A stretch of DNA of 64,000 nt, taken from positions 1 to 64,000 of the forward strand of contig CAMKRZ010000014.1 in NCBI GenBank assembly GCA_946415315.1. The letters run 5' to 3'. The stretch comes from an uncultured Lachnoclostridium sp. (lineage in GTDB: Bacteria > Bacillota > Clostridia > Lachnospirales > Lachnospiraceae). Of the stretch, positions 43,494-52,590 are shown piece by piece. Position 1 is the stretch's first letter; every line of letters starts with the position of its first letter. A program made the translations under genes and the position numbers. Under the pieces are notes generated by a model that was given only the letters and a program-made list of their open reading frames with translations, was not told where the DNA came from and made no database searches.

Positions 43494-43583
43494 GTTCCAC
43501 TCAACAGCCCGTTGTTTGCGTTTTCGGCTGATTGCTTTTATGATGAAGCCACGGTACCGAACGATTGATCGGAGGAACAAAAC

Positions 43584-44627
43584 ATGAATACGAATTTAGG
43601 AAGCAACATCAGAGCATTCAGAAAGAACAAGGGGTTCACGCAGGAGGAACTCGCGGACCTGCTCGGCGTAACGCCGCAGGCTGTCAGCAAATGGGAGTCC
43701 GAGGTCGGTCTTCCCGACGTGTCGATGATCGTGCCGCTGGCGCAGATCCTCGGAGTCAGCACCGACGCGCTCCTCGGTTACAATATGATCGCGGAAAATG
43801 AGGAGGTCACGGAGCGGATCCTGGCGACGATCTCCGGCATGCGGGATGAGAAGGACCGCGCAGGCAGCTTGTATCGGATCTGCGAGTATATGGCGTCGGA
43901 GACCAGCGTAAACCCGGGCAATTTCGAGGTCGTGAAGGAGTATCTGAAGCACGCAGCGCTCCTCAGCATGTACGTTGACAAGTCGGTGGAGGGACGTCTT
44001 CAGGACAAGCTTGACGACGTGCGAAAGATCTACAAGGATGCGATCCGCAAGGGAACATACGTGATCAGCCACACAAACGACCGCACGCTCGCCGAGAAGA
44101 TCCATCACGCGATCGCGTGGATCTATATCCATGAGAAGGATTTTGAGAAGGCAAAGGACCACATCAATGTTCTGCCGAGCTTTGCGTCCAGCCGGAACAA
44201 GGAAAATATGGACACGGAACTCACATTTTTCGAGAGCGGATTCGAGAAGATGAAGGGCGTCGTCGAACAGAACAATGTTCTTCTGTTTTATGCGGTGGCG
44301 AATCATCTGAACCTGGTGGCGCTCAAATACGGCTGGTTTGAGCATACGGAGGAGGCCATCCGCGTGTGCGAATGGTGCGAAGGAATTCTCAGAGCATTTG
44401 CCGCAAGAGAGCAGTCCATCGATATGAAGACGTATCTCAAGGAGCGTGCGCGCAACACCTTCTTCAAGATGCTTGCATATAAGCACAACGGCATGGACAG
44501 GGAAGCGTCCGACGTCTGCGAAGCGTTCATCGCGGAGGTTCAGACCGGCGATTATCGCGACGAGCTGAAGCAGATGGCGATCGACACGCTGAACAACGAG
44601 CTCGAGTACTACCGCGGAGCATACTGA
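43584..44627 (+). CDS. XRE-type regulator with helical sensor domain
   Basis: A 347-residue regulator. The helix-turn-helix (IRAFRKNKGFTQEELADLLG, TPQAVSKWESEVGLPDVSMI) is followed by about 280 residues of helices that are not clear TPR but have the same build as the protein at 33402. This 'SinR-like head plus DUF tail' type is frequent in Lachnospiraceae and its ligands are unknown. GGAGG precedes ATG 43584. Confidence 0.85.
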   Translation: MNTNLGSNIRAFRKNKGFTQEELADLLGVTPQAVSKWESEVGLPDVSMIVPLAQILGVSTDALLGYNMIAENEEVTERILATISGMRDEKDRAGSLYRICEYMASETSVNPGNFEVVKEYLKHAALLSMYVDKSVEGRLQDKLDDVRKIYKDAIRKGTYVISHTNDRTLAEKIHHAIAWIYIHEKDFEKAKDHINVLPSFASSRNKENMDTELTFFESGFEKMKGVVEQNNVLLFYAVANHLNLVALKYGWFEHTEEAIRVCEWCEGILRAFAAREQSIDMKTYLKERARNTFFKMLAYKHNGMDREASDVCEAFIAEVQTGDYRDELKQMAIDTLNNELEYYRGAY

Positions 44628-44750
44628 CGGCTGAGCTCCTGGGGATTGCCAGAACGGGAGAAACCTGTTATGATCGGAAAATGACAGAGCGGTGCGGCTC
44701 TGCCTGACGGCTTGCCTGCCGCATACGGTTTCGGAGGTTATAAGAAGACG

Positions 44751-45749
44751 ATGATCCTGTTGTTGTACTGGTTGGGAATGACGGTGTTCGCGTTCGCGCT
44801 GTTCGGCATTGACAAATCGCGCGCGAAGAAGGGCGCGAGGCGCATCAGCGAACGTCGCCTGATCGTGGTCACGGTGCTTGGCGGCGCGATCGGAAGCGGG
44901 CTCGGAATGTTAGTGTTCTGGCACAAGGTCCGCAAGAAGAAATTTTACGTGACGGTCCCGGTGGCTGCTGCGTTGACGCTGGCGGCGGTTGTCGCGTGCT
45001 TCTATATGAACCTGCACATCACGGTGAGCGAATACGAGTACTCTGGCGCAAATGTTCCGGAGTCGCTGGACGGTTATCGCATCGTCCAGGTGTCCGATCT
45101 GCACAACCAGTTCTTCGGGCTTCATGAAGGCGCGCTGACGGACCGGATCGCGGAACTTTCGCCGGATATCATCGTCGTGACCGGGGATGTTCTGGACAAA
45201 TACACGACAAGCTACACGCTTGCGTTCCGTTTCTTTGAGGGGGCCGTGAAGATCGCGCCGGTGTATTTCGTGACCGGCAACCATGAGAGCTGGCTCAAGG
45301 GAGACCGTCTTTCGGAATTCCTGGAGGACATCGAGGCGCTCGGGGTTCATTTTGCGGATAATCGTAAAATATCGGTCGACGGGATGACGATCATCGGCAT
45401 TGCCGATGAGAGTCTGCCATTGCCGCCCGATGAACTGAAGTCCGACTCGGGGTTCACGGTGTGCCTTGCGCACGAGCCGTCGTACCGGAAGAAATTCCAG
45501 AGGCTCGGAGCCGACATTGTGTTCACCGGACATGTCCACGGAGGCCAGGTGATCGTGCCCGGCAAGGGAGGACTGATCTCGCCGGATTTCGAGTTCTTCC
45601 CCGAACTTTACGAGGGCGCGCACGAGTACAATGACGGCGATAAGCCCATGACAATGTACATCAGCCGCGGCCTTGGGAACAGTATTTTGCCGCTGCGGAT
45701 CAACAATTTTCCGGAACTCGTTGTCGTGACTTTGCGGCATCAGTCGTGA
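44751..45749 (+). CDS. DUF1294 - metallophosphoesterase fusion
   Basis: A 332-residue membrane protein. Residues 1-90 match DUF1294 (LFGIDKSRAKKGARRISERR, LGGAIGSGLGMLVFWHK) with three hydrophobic stretches. Residues about 103-330 are a calcineurin-type phosphoesterase of the YkuE group: VSDLHNQFFG, VVTGDVLDKY, FVTGNHESWL and FTGHVHGGQVIVPG provide the metal ligands. ATG 44751 is preceded by GGAGG at 44733-44737, 13 bases away. The fusion suggests a phosphoesterase held at the membrane and acting on a lipid-linked substrate. Confidence 0.85.
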   Translation: MILLLYWLGMTVFAFALFGIDKSRAKKGARRISERRLIVVTVLGGAIGSGLGMLVFWHKVRKKKFYVTVPVAAALTLAAVVACFYMNLHITVSEYEYSGANVPESLDGYRIVQVSDLHNQFFGLHEGALTDRIAELSPDIIVVTGDVLDKYTTSYTLAFRFFEGAVKIAPVYFVTGNHESWLKGDRLSEFLEDIEALGVHFADNRKISVDGMTIIGIADESLPLPPDELKSDSGFTVCLAHEPSYRKKFQRLGADIVFTGHVHGGQVIVPGKGGLISPDFEFFPELYEGAHEYNDGDKPMTMYISRGLGNSILPLRINNFPELVVVTLRHQS

Positions 45750-45907
45750 GATCAGGACACAGAAAAACCACATTCTTCGTATTGAATCCCGCCCCGAAGG
45801 TATGATATACTTTGGGGCGGTGTCGCGTATAGCGGCACGATTGGGTTACGAGACTGCGTGAATGCAACGAGGAAGTCTCGCGCAAATGATACAAGGAGTC
45901 AAATGTC

Positions 45908-47194
45908 ATGAAAAAGAAAATTGTACTGATTTTGATGGTACTGTCGCTGATCGCTGTATTTGCAGCATGCGGCAAGACTGATGACAACAAGTCGGATTCC
46001 AAGGTTACGCCGGCGGCAACTGACACGCCTGCACCGGAACCGACCGCTACGGACACGCCCGCACCGGAGCCTACGGCGACAGAAACGCCTACTCCGATCC
46101 CGACGGATACGCCCAGCCCTACGCCTACGCCCCTTCCGGAGCCCGAAGGCATTTATCTGAAGGATATTTATGCGAAGTACGGACTGAAAGTCGGAACCTG
46201 CCTTACCACGTTTATGACGGGCAACGCTTCGACGTCGAAGTTTGTTGCGGAGCAGTTCAGCAGCGCAACGATGGAAAATGATATGAAGCCCGAGGCATTC
46301 CTCAATGAGGCTAAGTGCAAGGCTCAGGGCGAGGTTGTTGTCGAGTTCAACCAGAACGCGCTTACCATGCTGAAGTGGGCGAAGGAAAACGGCCTGTCGC
46401 TCCGCGGCCACACGCTCGTATGGCACAGCCAGACGCCGGAGTGGTTCTTCCACGAGGATTTCGATGCTGCGAAGCCGTATGTCGACCGCGAAGAGATGCT
46501 GAAGCGTATGGAGAGCGAGATTAAGCAGGTATTTGAGAAGCTTGAGGAGCTTGGATACATCGACCTGTTCTATGCTTACGACGTTGTCAACGAGGCATGG
46601 ATGGAGGACGGCACGATGCGTGTGAGCAACTGGAAGAACATCATCGGTGATGATTTCATCTGGTACGCGTTCTATTTTGCGAACAAGTATGCTCCGGAGA
46701 GCATCGACCTCTACTACAACGACTACAACGAGCAGTACAAGACCAACACTCTTGAGAAATTCGTGAAGACGCTCGTCGATGACCAGGGCAACTACCTGAT
46801 CGACGGTATCGGCTTCCAGGCTCACCTCTACACGAGCGACAGCCTTGACAGCTATTTCAAGACGGTGGATCAGCTGAGCGCGCTCGGCCTGAAGATCCAG
46901 CTGACCGAGTTGGATGTCTGCCTCGGCAAGTATCAGCTTCCGCAGAGCCCTACGACGAAAATGATGGCTAAGCAGGGCGTGTACTACTACGACCTGATCA
47001 ACGGTTTGCTTCAGCGTATCGAGGCCGGCACGCTGAAGATGGATGCGCTGACCTTCTGGGGATTCTCCGACGGCATGTCCTGGAGAAGCGCTTACAGTCC
47101 GCTTCTGTTCGACAAGAACATGAAGGTGAAGTGCGCATTCTACGGAGCGGCACAGATCAAGGAGTGCGCAGGCTTCGACTATGCGGCACAATAA
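45908..47194 (+). CDS. GH10 endo-1,4-beta-xylanase lipoprotein
   Basis: A 428-residue surface enzyme that cuts xylan. Lipobox FAAC (Cys 21), then a Thr/Pro/Glu linker with TDTPAPEPTA repeats to about residue 80, then a complete GH10 barrel: GHTLVWHSQTPEWFF, the acid/base Glu in DVVNEAWMED, the nucleophile Glu in QLTELDVCLG, and FWGFSDGMSWR near the end. No carbohydrate-binding module. A hairpin region at 45790-45819 precedes it. It fits a plant-fibre-degrading gut bacterium. Confidence 0.95.
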   Translation: MKKKIVLILMVLSLIAVFAACGKTDDNKSDSKVTPAATDTPAPEPTATDTPAPEPTATETPTPIPTDTPSPTPTPLPEPEGIYLKDIYAKYGLKVGTCLTTFMTGNASTSKFVAEQFSSATMENDMKPEAFLNEAKCKAQGEVVVEFNQNALTMLKWAKENGLSLRGHTLVWHSQTPEWFFHEDFDAAKPYVDREEMLKRMESEIKQVFEKLEELGYIDLFYAYDVVNEAWMEDGTMRVSNWKNIIGDDFIWYAFYFANKYAPESIDLYYNDYNEQYKTNTLEKFVKTLVDDQGNYLIDGIGFQAHLYTSDSLDSYFKTVDQLSALGLKIQLTELDVCLGKYQLPQSPTTKMMAKQGVYYYDLINGLLQRIEAGTLKMDALTFWGFSDGMSWRSAYSPLLFDKNMKVKCAFYGAAQIKECAGFDYAAQ

Positions 47195-47218
47195 GTCAGC
47201 CTTCAGTTCGAAAAATGC

Positions 47219-47248
47219 TTGACACCCCATGGCAGTTCATGGTATAAG
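47219..47248 (+). promoter_or_regulatory. Sigma-A promoter for the T-box leader
   Basis: TTGACA (47219-47224), 18 bases, TATAAG (47243-47248). Confidence 0.75.
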
Positions 47249-47259
47249 TGTTCTAAACC

Positions 47260-47545
47260 GATGAGAAAGAGTGAGTACGTTCTTCACAGGTTTGCACACA
47301 GAGAGTCGCAGGGGCTGGGATTGCGGCAGCATTCGGAGAGCGGAATGGACTTTTGAGGGCAAGAGGAAACGGCGAAAGCCGGAGTATGGGCGCCGGGGTG
47401 GGGTTCCCCCGTCAACAAAGACCGGCATATCATGTATGCGCGAAAGAGGATGCGAGAGCATCAAGCGGGGTGGCACCGCAGGAATGATGAAATTATCGTC
47501 CTGTCCCGGCATTACCAAGTTAATGCGGGACAGGACTTTTCTTTG
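47260..47545 (+). promoter_or_regulatory. T-box riboswitch, probably tryptophan-specific
   Basis: A tRNA-sensing leader. The 14-base T-box core region reads GCGGGGTGGCACCGC at 47465-47479, the antiterminator side. The terminator is a long stem (GTCCTGTCCCG-GCATTA with TTAATGC-GGGACAGGAC, 47498-47536) and TTTTCTTT. In the stem I region (about 47260-47400) the bulge GAATGGAC puts TGG at 47346-47348 in the specifier position, which would read Trp. Uncharged tRNA-Trp would then allow transcription of the trpB2 gene 30 bases downstream. Confidence 0.9.
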
Positions 47546-47576
47546 TCCCGACAACATCATGAAAGGAGACACAAAG

Positions 47577-48950
47577 ATGTCTGAGAACGCAATCCCTTAC
47601 AAGATTTATCTGGAAGAGCAGGAGATGCCCAAGGCATGGTACAACATGCGTGCGGACATGAAGAATAAGCCCGCACCGCTTTTGAACCCCGGCACGCTTC
47701 AGCCGATGACCGCTGAGGAGCTCGGCGGTGTATTTTGCGAGGAACTCGTAAAGCAGGAGCTTGACAACGACACTGCATTTATCGAGATTCCTGAGGAGAT
47801 CCGCAACTTCTACAAGATGTATCGTCCGTCGCCGTTGGTGCGCGCTTACTGCCTGGAGCAGAAACTCGGCACGCCGGCGAAGATCTACTACAAATTCGAG
47901 GGCAACAACACGAGCGGCAGTCACAAGCTGAACTCCGCGATCGCGCAGGCTTACTACGCTAAGAAGCAGGGCCTGAAGGGTGTTACCACCGAGACCGGCG
48001 CAGGTCAGTGGGGCACGGCGCTCTCGATGGCATGCGCATATCTCGGCCTTGACTGCAAGGTTTACATGGTTAAGGTTTCCTACGAGCAGAAGCCGTTCCG
48101 CCGCGAGGTTATGAGAACCTACGGCGCAAGCGTGACTCCTTCCCCGTCCGAGACGACCGAGGTCGGCAAGAGAATCCTTGCCGCTCATCCGGGAACCGGC
48201 GGAAGCCTTGGCTGCGCTATTTCCGAGGCGGTTGAGGTTGCCGTGAGCAATCCGGGTTACCGCTACGTGCTCGGCTCCGTTCTGAACCAGGTTCTCCTTC
48301 ATCAGTCCGTGATCGGTCTTGAGACCAAGGCCGCTCTCGACAAATACGGCATTGTTCCGGATATGATCATCGGCTGCGCAGGCGGCGGATCCAACCTCGG
48401 CGGTCTGATCTCCCCGTTCATGGGTGAGAAGCTCCGCGGTGAGAAGGATTATCAGATCATCGCCGTAGAGCCGGCATCCTGCCCGAGCTTCACCCGCGGC
48501 AAGTACGCTTACGACTTCTGCGACACCGGCATGGTTTGTCCTCTTGCCAAGATGTACACGCTCGGCAGCAACTTCATGCCCGCTCCGAACCACGCAGGCG
48601 GACTTCGCTACCACGGCATGAGCAGCACGCTCTCGCAGTTGTACGCGGATGGCTACATGGAGGCAAGAAGCGTAGAGCAGACGAAGGTGTTCGAGGCTGC
48701 GGAGATGTTCGCGCGCGTCGAGGGTATCCTTCCCGCTCCGGAGAGCTCGCATGCGATCCGTGTTGCGATCGACGAGGCTCTGAAGTGCAAGGAGACCGGC
48801 GAGGAGAAGACGATCGTCTTCGGCCTGACCGGAACCGGTTACTTCGATATGGTTGCATACGAGAAGTTCAACAACGGAGAGATGGGCGACTACATCCCGT
48901 CCGACGAAGAGATCGCAGCAAGCCTTGCGAACCTTCCGAAGGTAGACTGA
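47577..48950 (+). CDS. trpB: TrpB2-type tryptophan synthase beta chain
   Basis: A 457-residue pyridoxal-phosphate enzyme that joins indole and serine. It belongs to the TrpB2 branch by its long N-terminal part (RPSPLVRAYCLEQKLGTPAK) and by lacking a neighbouring trpA. The PLP lysine is in NNTSGSHKLNSAIAQ; the phosphate loop is CAGGGSNLGGL; the Glu and substrate loop are in TTETGAGQWGTALS. ATG 47577 follows AAAGGAG; the frame upstream of it is the T-box. The leader implies salvage of indole under tryptophan shortage. Confidence 0.93.
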   Translation: MSENAIPYKIYLEEQEMPKAWYNMRADMKNKPAPLLNPGTLQPMTAEELGGVFCEELVKQELDNDTAFIEIPEEIRNFYKMYRPSPLVRAYCLEQKLGTPAKIYYKFEGNNTSGSHKLNSAIAQAYYAKKQGLKGVTTETGAGQWGTALSMACAYLGLDCKVYMVKVSYEQKPFRREVMRTYGASVTPSPSETTEVGKRILAAHPGTGGSLGCAISEAVEVAVSNPGYRYVLGSVLNQVLLHQSVIGLETKAALDKYGIVPDMIIGCAGGGSNLGGLISPFMGEKLRGEKDYQIIAVEPASCPSFTRGKYAYDFCDTGMVCPLAKMYTLGSNFMPAPNHAGGLRYHGMSSTLSQLYADGYMEARSVEQTKVFEAAEMFARVEGILPAPESSHAIRVAIDEALKCKETGEEKTIVFGLTGTGYFDMVAYEKFNNGEMGDYIPSDEEIAASLANLPKVD

Positions 48951-49020
48951 GACTTGAAGTCCGGAAGTCAACCGAAACGCGGACACTGTTCCCACAGAAT
49001 TTTCCGACAGTATTAAAAAC

Positions 49021-49056
49021 GGCGGCATCGGCTTCGGCTGTTGCCGCCTTTTTCTG
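49021..49056 (+). terminator. Terminator of trpB2
   Basis: GGCGGCA / TGCCGCC stem followed by TTTTTC. A second hairpin ACGCCTCTTC / GAAGGGGCGT with TTT lies at 49151-49177. Confidence 0.82.
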
Positions 49057-49181
49057 TCAACCGGGGCGAATAAAACGGTGCAGTACAGGATTTTCCATCC
49101 GGATGGCTATTGCGATAGTATGGTTTAAGGCATGGTTTGATGTACTTTCGACGCCTCTTCTTCGGAAGGGGCGTTTTGCGG

Positions 49182-49415
49182 TTGATTTTGCCTGATTCGG
49201 TGCTATAATGAGCGCGATTTGAGGGGTATGCAGCAGTACGAAACGGAGAAGGAAGACGGAGGAAGAAGCGGGCTTGAAGACTTCCCGATGAGACGGAAAA
49301 AGGCTTGATCCTGAGAATTTCAGGTAGGGCAGGAAAAGGATCGGCAGGAGTTCTTCAGTGAATCCGGAAAGTTTGGTTCCGAGAATTTCCGGGGTGAGGC
49401 AGGAAAGGACAGGAG
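49182..49415 (+). promoter_or_regulatory. Promoter and repeat-bearing leader of the MATE gene
   Basis: TTGATT (49182-49187), 16 bases, TATAAT (49204-49209). The 200-base leader carries two imperfect direct copies of about 40 bases (near 49307-49350 and 49375-49415), each with GAGAATTTC, GGCAGGAAA and CAGGAG. It may be a structured RNA; I cannot assign it to a known riboswitch class. Confidence 0.5.
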
Positions 49416-49416
49416 A

Positions 49417-50853
49417 ATGCGAGTGCAGAGGACGAAAAACATGACGGAAGGCGAGCCGCTGAAACTGCTGGCTCTGTTTGCTCTGCCTTTGCTGCTCGGC
49501 AATCTCTTTCAGCAGGCGTACAATCTTGCGGACACGATGATCGTCGGGAAACTGCTCGGCAAAAATGCTCTTGCGGCGGTTGGTGCGACAGGATCGGTCT
49601 CATTCCTGTTCTTCTCCGTGAGCAATGGTATCGGCAGCGGCGGCGGTATCGTGACGGCACAGCTTTTCGGAGCCGGGAAGCGGGACGATGTCAAGAGGGC
49701 TATCGTCAACTCGGCATATATTATGTTTACGGCGGCGCTGATCATGGGAACAGTGGCATTTTCCCTTGTGCCGACGGTGCTTCGGTTTATGGGAACTCCG
49801 GCGGAGATCCTGCCGGACTCCATCACATACATGCGTATGACGTGCGCTTCGGTGCCGCTGGTTGCGGTGTACAACTACGCGGCTTCCATGCAGAGGGCAC
49901 TCGGTGATTCGCGGACACCGCTGTATTTCCTGATCATTTCCAGCCTTTTGAACGTGGGAATGGATCTTCTCTTTGTCGGTGTCTTCGGACTCGGTGTTTT
50001 CGGCGCGGCGCTCGCGACAATGCTTGCGCAGCTTCTTGCGGGTATCGGCTCGCTCACGTACGCCGTGAGGACGAACGAGTATTTCCGGATCGATCGGGAG
50101 CACATGCGCTTTGACTGGAATATCACGAAGAGCGCCGTGCGGCTCGGTATTCCGCTTGCTCTGCAGTGGAGCATGATCGCCATCTCGACAACCGCTCTGC
50201 AGAGGGTTGTCAACACCTTCGGCACAGTGGCTGTTGCCGCGTACACGGCGACGGGACGTCTCGAGCAGCTGGTGCAGCAGCCGTACGGCTCGATGTCCAT
50301 GGCACTTTCCAACTACTCCGGACAGAACTGGGGCGCCGGCAAGAGCGCGCGGATCCGCGAGGGATTGAGAAAGGCATTTGCGGCGGTTGGAGTTTTCTCT
50401 GTCCTGATGTTTGCGGTGATGCAACTGTTCGGCAACAACCTGATCGGTATGTTTGTGAAGGATGCGGAAGTGATCGCGATGGGCGGAAGAGCCCTGCGCA
50501 TCACCAGTTATTTTTACCTGTTCTTAGGTTTGATCTATGTCACCCGCGGTACCCTGAATGGTGTCGGCGATGCCTTCTTCTCCTTCGTCAACGGCGTGGT
50601 GGAGATGGCGGGTCGTATTTTCCTGCCGATCATCCTTCTCGGATACACGAACATCGGCGTATGGTGCATCTGGCTGACGGCAGGACTCACGTGGATGCTT
50701 GCCGGTATCTCGTGCCTGCTGCGATACCACTCGTGGCTGCGCAAGAAGTCCGGACTGGTATCGGGCGCTGCGGCCGGAACGCCGGAAGATGGGGATTCTT
50801 GCGACGGAGTGTCCGGAATGCTGGAAGTCAACAGAAGAAAGCAGGTTGGGTAG
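49417..50853 (+). CDS. MATE-family efflux transporter
   Basis: A 478-residue, twelve-helix drug/sodium antiporter of the MATE family. The start LKLLALFALPLLLGNLFQQA and YNLADTMIVGKLLGKNALAA is the family signature; the second half repeats the fold (GIPLALQWSMIAISTTALQR, GQNWGAGKSARIREG). The C-terminal 35 residues are hydrophilic and variable. AGGAAAGGA precedes ATG 49417. The substrate is unknown. Confidence 0.93.
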   Translation: MRVQRTKNMTEGEPLKLLALFALPLLLGNLFQQAYNLADTMIVGKLLGKNALAAVGATGSVSFLFFSVSNGIGSGGGIVTAQLFGAGKRDDVKRAIVNSAYIMFTAALIMGTVAFSLVPTVLRFMGTPAEILPDSITYMRMTCASVPLVAVYNYAASMQRALGDSRTPLYFLIISSLLNVGMDLLFVGVFGLGVFGAALATMLAQLLAGIGSLTYAVRTNEYFRIDREHMRFDWNITKSAVRLGIPLALQWSMIAISTTALQRVVNTFGTVAVAAYTATGRLEQLVQQPYGSMSMALSNYSGQNWGAGKSARIREGLRKAFAAVGVFSVLMFAVMQLFGNNLIGMFVKDAEVIAMGGRALRITSYFYLFLGLIYVTRGTLNGVGDAFFSFVNGVVEMAGRIFLPIILLGYTNIGVWCIWLTAGLTWMLAGISCLLRYHSWLRKKSGLVSGAAAGTPEDGDSCDGVSGMLEVNRRKQVG

Positions 50854-50968
50854 CCATGCAGGAAGGCCTGCTCAGTGACCCGGTTCAATACCCATTGCGA
50901 CCTTTCTGAAAAAGATAATCGATAGACGAATTTTGTCGATCTGAGGGTTAAAACAAGTCCGGTGCTTG

Positions 50969-50997
50969 TTGCAAATTACTTCTGCTTTTGTTATACT
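50969..50997 (+). promoter_or_regulatory. Sigma-A promoter of the superoxide reductase/rubrerythrin operon
   Basis: TTGCAA (50969-50974), 17 bases, TATACT (50992-50997). Transcription would start about 70 bases before the first gene; AT-rich sequence CTCTATAATTCTAAA just before the ribosome-binding site could be a PerR-like site but is not a clear match. Confidence 0.65.
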
Positions 50998-51076
50998 GTT
51001 TGGTAAGTACGAGCGCGATTCAAAAGGGATTCATCCTTTTTGATTAACTCTATAATTCTAAAAGGAGGTTTACAGT

Positions 51077-51451
51077 ATGGAGATGGTTTTTTATCGTTGT
51101 GAGCATTGCGGTCAGATCATCGCGATCGTCAAGAAAACCGGCGTTCCGATCATCTGCTGCGGACAGCCGATGAAGGAGATCGTGCCGGGTACGGTTGATG
51201 CTTCGCTCGAGAAGCATGTGCCGGTGTACACGGTTGAGGACGGCATCGTTACGGTGACGGTCGGAAGCGTGGAGCATCCGATGCTGCCGGAGCATTATAT
51301 CGAGTGGATTGCCTTGAAGACGAAATTCGGTAATCAGAGAAAGGTTCTGAAACCGGGTGATGCGCCGAAAGCGTGCTTCGCGATCTGCGAGGGCGATGAG
51401 GTTGAGGCGGTCTATGAGTACTGCAACCTTCATGGGTTGTGGAAGGCTTGA
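51077..51451 (+). CDS. Desulfoferrodoxin-type superoxide reductase
   Basis: A 124-residue iron protein that reduces superoxide to peroxide. The N-terminal desulforedoxin-like site is CEHCGQ..IICCGQPM (four Cys). The catalytic iron site is seen in EKHVPVY, SVEHPMLPEHYIEWI and the C-terminal CNLHGLW (Cys and His ligands). AAAGGAGG precedes ATG 51077. Rubrerythrin follows 44 bases later and would remove the peroxide made. Confidence 0.93.
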   Translation: MEMVFYRCEHCGQIIAIVKKTGVPIICCGQPMKEIVPGTVDASLEKHVPVYTVEDGIVTVTVGSVEHPMLPEHYIEWIALKTKFGNQRKVLKPGDAPKACFAICEGDEVEAVYEYCNLHGLWKA

Positions 51452-51495
51452 GCGGTCGCAGGACTGCACGATAACAAAGACAAGGAGAAAAACAA

Positions 51496-52161
51496 ATGAA
51501 GACTTACAAGTGCACATTGTGCGGTGAAGTATTTATGGTAGCGGACGGTGAGGAGCCGGTTTGCCCTCTCTGCGGAGCTACGGGCGACAGCCTTGAACTG
51601 GTGAGTGAGGTTGCTGCGGATGCGAAGAATCCTTATGCGGGGACGCAGACGGAGAAGAACCTGCAGGCAGCATTTGCCGGTGAGTCCCAGGCGAGAAACA
51701 AGTACACCTACTTCGCTTCGAAGGCGAAGAAGGAAGGCTTCGAGCAGATCGCTGCGCTTTTCCTTCTGACTGCTGACAACGAGAAAGAGCATGCGAAAAT
51801 GTGGTTCAAGGAGCTTAACGGCATCGGCAGCACGGCAGAGAACCTTGCGGCAGCGGCTGACGGCGAGAACTACGAGTGGACCGACATGTACGAAGGTTTT
51901 GCGAAGACCGCTGAGGCTGAGGGGTTCCCGGAGCTCGCTGCGAAATTCCGCGGCGTAGCGGCGATCGAGAAGCGTCATGAGGAGCGCTATCGCGCGCTGC
52001 TTCACAACGTGGAGGCACAGGAAGTGTTTGCGAAGAGCGAGGTTAAGGTTTGGGAGTGCCGCAACTGCGGTCACATCGTGGTCGGCACGAAGGCTCCCGA
52101 GGTTTGCCCGGTTTGCGCACATCCGCAGAGCTACTTTGAGATTCACGCCGAGAACTATTGA
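51496..52161 (+). CDS. Rubrerythrin with rubredoxin-like domains at both ends
   Basis: A 221-residue peroxidase. Residues 1-40 are a rubredoxin-type site ([14 protein letters not shown]). A ferritin-like four-helix di-iron domain follows ([44 protein letters not shown], with the E..ExxH ligands). Residues about 184-221 are the usual C-terminal rubredoxin site ([20 protein letters not shown]). Standard rubrerythrin has only the C-terminal one and reverse rubrerythrin only the N-terminal one. Confidence 0.93.
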   Translation: MKTYKCTLCGEVFMVADGEEPVCPLCGATGDSLELVSEVAADAKNPYAGTQTEKNLQAAFAGESQARNKYTYFASKAKKEGFEQIAALFLLTADNEKEHAKMWFKELNGIGSTAENLAAAADGENYEWTDMYEGFAKTAEAEGFPELAAKFRGVAAIEKRHEERYRALLHNVEAQEVFAKSEVKVWECRNCGHIVVGTKAPEVCPVCAHPQSYFEIHAENY

Positions 52162-52244
52162 TCGTAAAATGAGGGTATTTACAGGGATGTTGCTTCCGGT
52201 AAAGCCTGAATTTGATGCTTGTAATATAAGACCTTTGGAATCAG

Positions 52245-52278
52245 GCGCTGTCCGTCATTTCGGCGGACAGCGCTTTGT
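52245..52278 (+). terminator. Terminator of the SOR/rubrerythrin operon
   Basis: GCGCTGTCCG / CGGACAGCGC, a perfect 10-bp stem, then TTTGTTG. Between it and 52452 the sequence is AT-rich without a gene. Confidence 0.82.
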
Positions 52279-52452
52279 TGTTCACTTTTCTTGAATCCGG
52301 AGATGATGAAGCGTGATGACAGGACAGCGTCAAAGACAACGGAATCCTTCGAATTATCAGAAAAATAGTGGAAAATTACGGAAATTATTACACATTTGTG
52401 ATTTTGACAGCAAGATGAAGTGACAAATATAAGCGGGAACGGTAATTTTTTC

Positions 52453-52481
52453 TTGCCTCATGGCCATTCAGGGGTTATAAT
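52453..52481 (+). promoter_or_regulatory. Sigma-A promoter of the sortase locus
   Basis: TTGCCT (52453-52458), 17 bases, TATAAT (52476-52481), 110 bases before the first gene of the locus. Confidence 0.7.
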
Positions 52482-52590
52482 TAGGCATGCGTAGAGTATG
52501 AGCGTGTCCGGACCGCCCCGAAAGGAGCAACAGGTACACAGGACAGACTCAATAACGATAATATGAATAGGATAGACGGAGGAATGGAAT

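Noticed and set aside
45790-45819. Hairpin before the xylanase as a terminator.
   Set aside because: The stem is imperfect and no T-tract follows; it also contains a possible -10 (GATATACT), so I left its role open.
47271-47576. N-terminal extension of trpB2 in the open frame from 47271.
   Set aside because: This interval is the T-box leader with its terminator; the proper ATG at 47577 has AAAGGAG.
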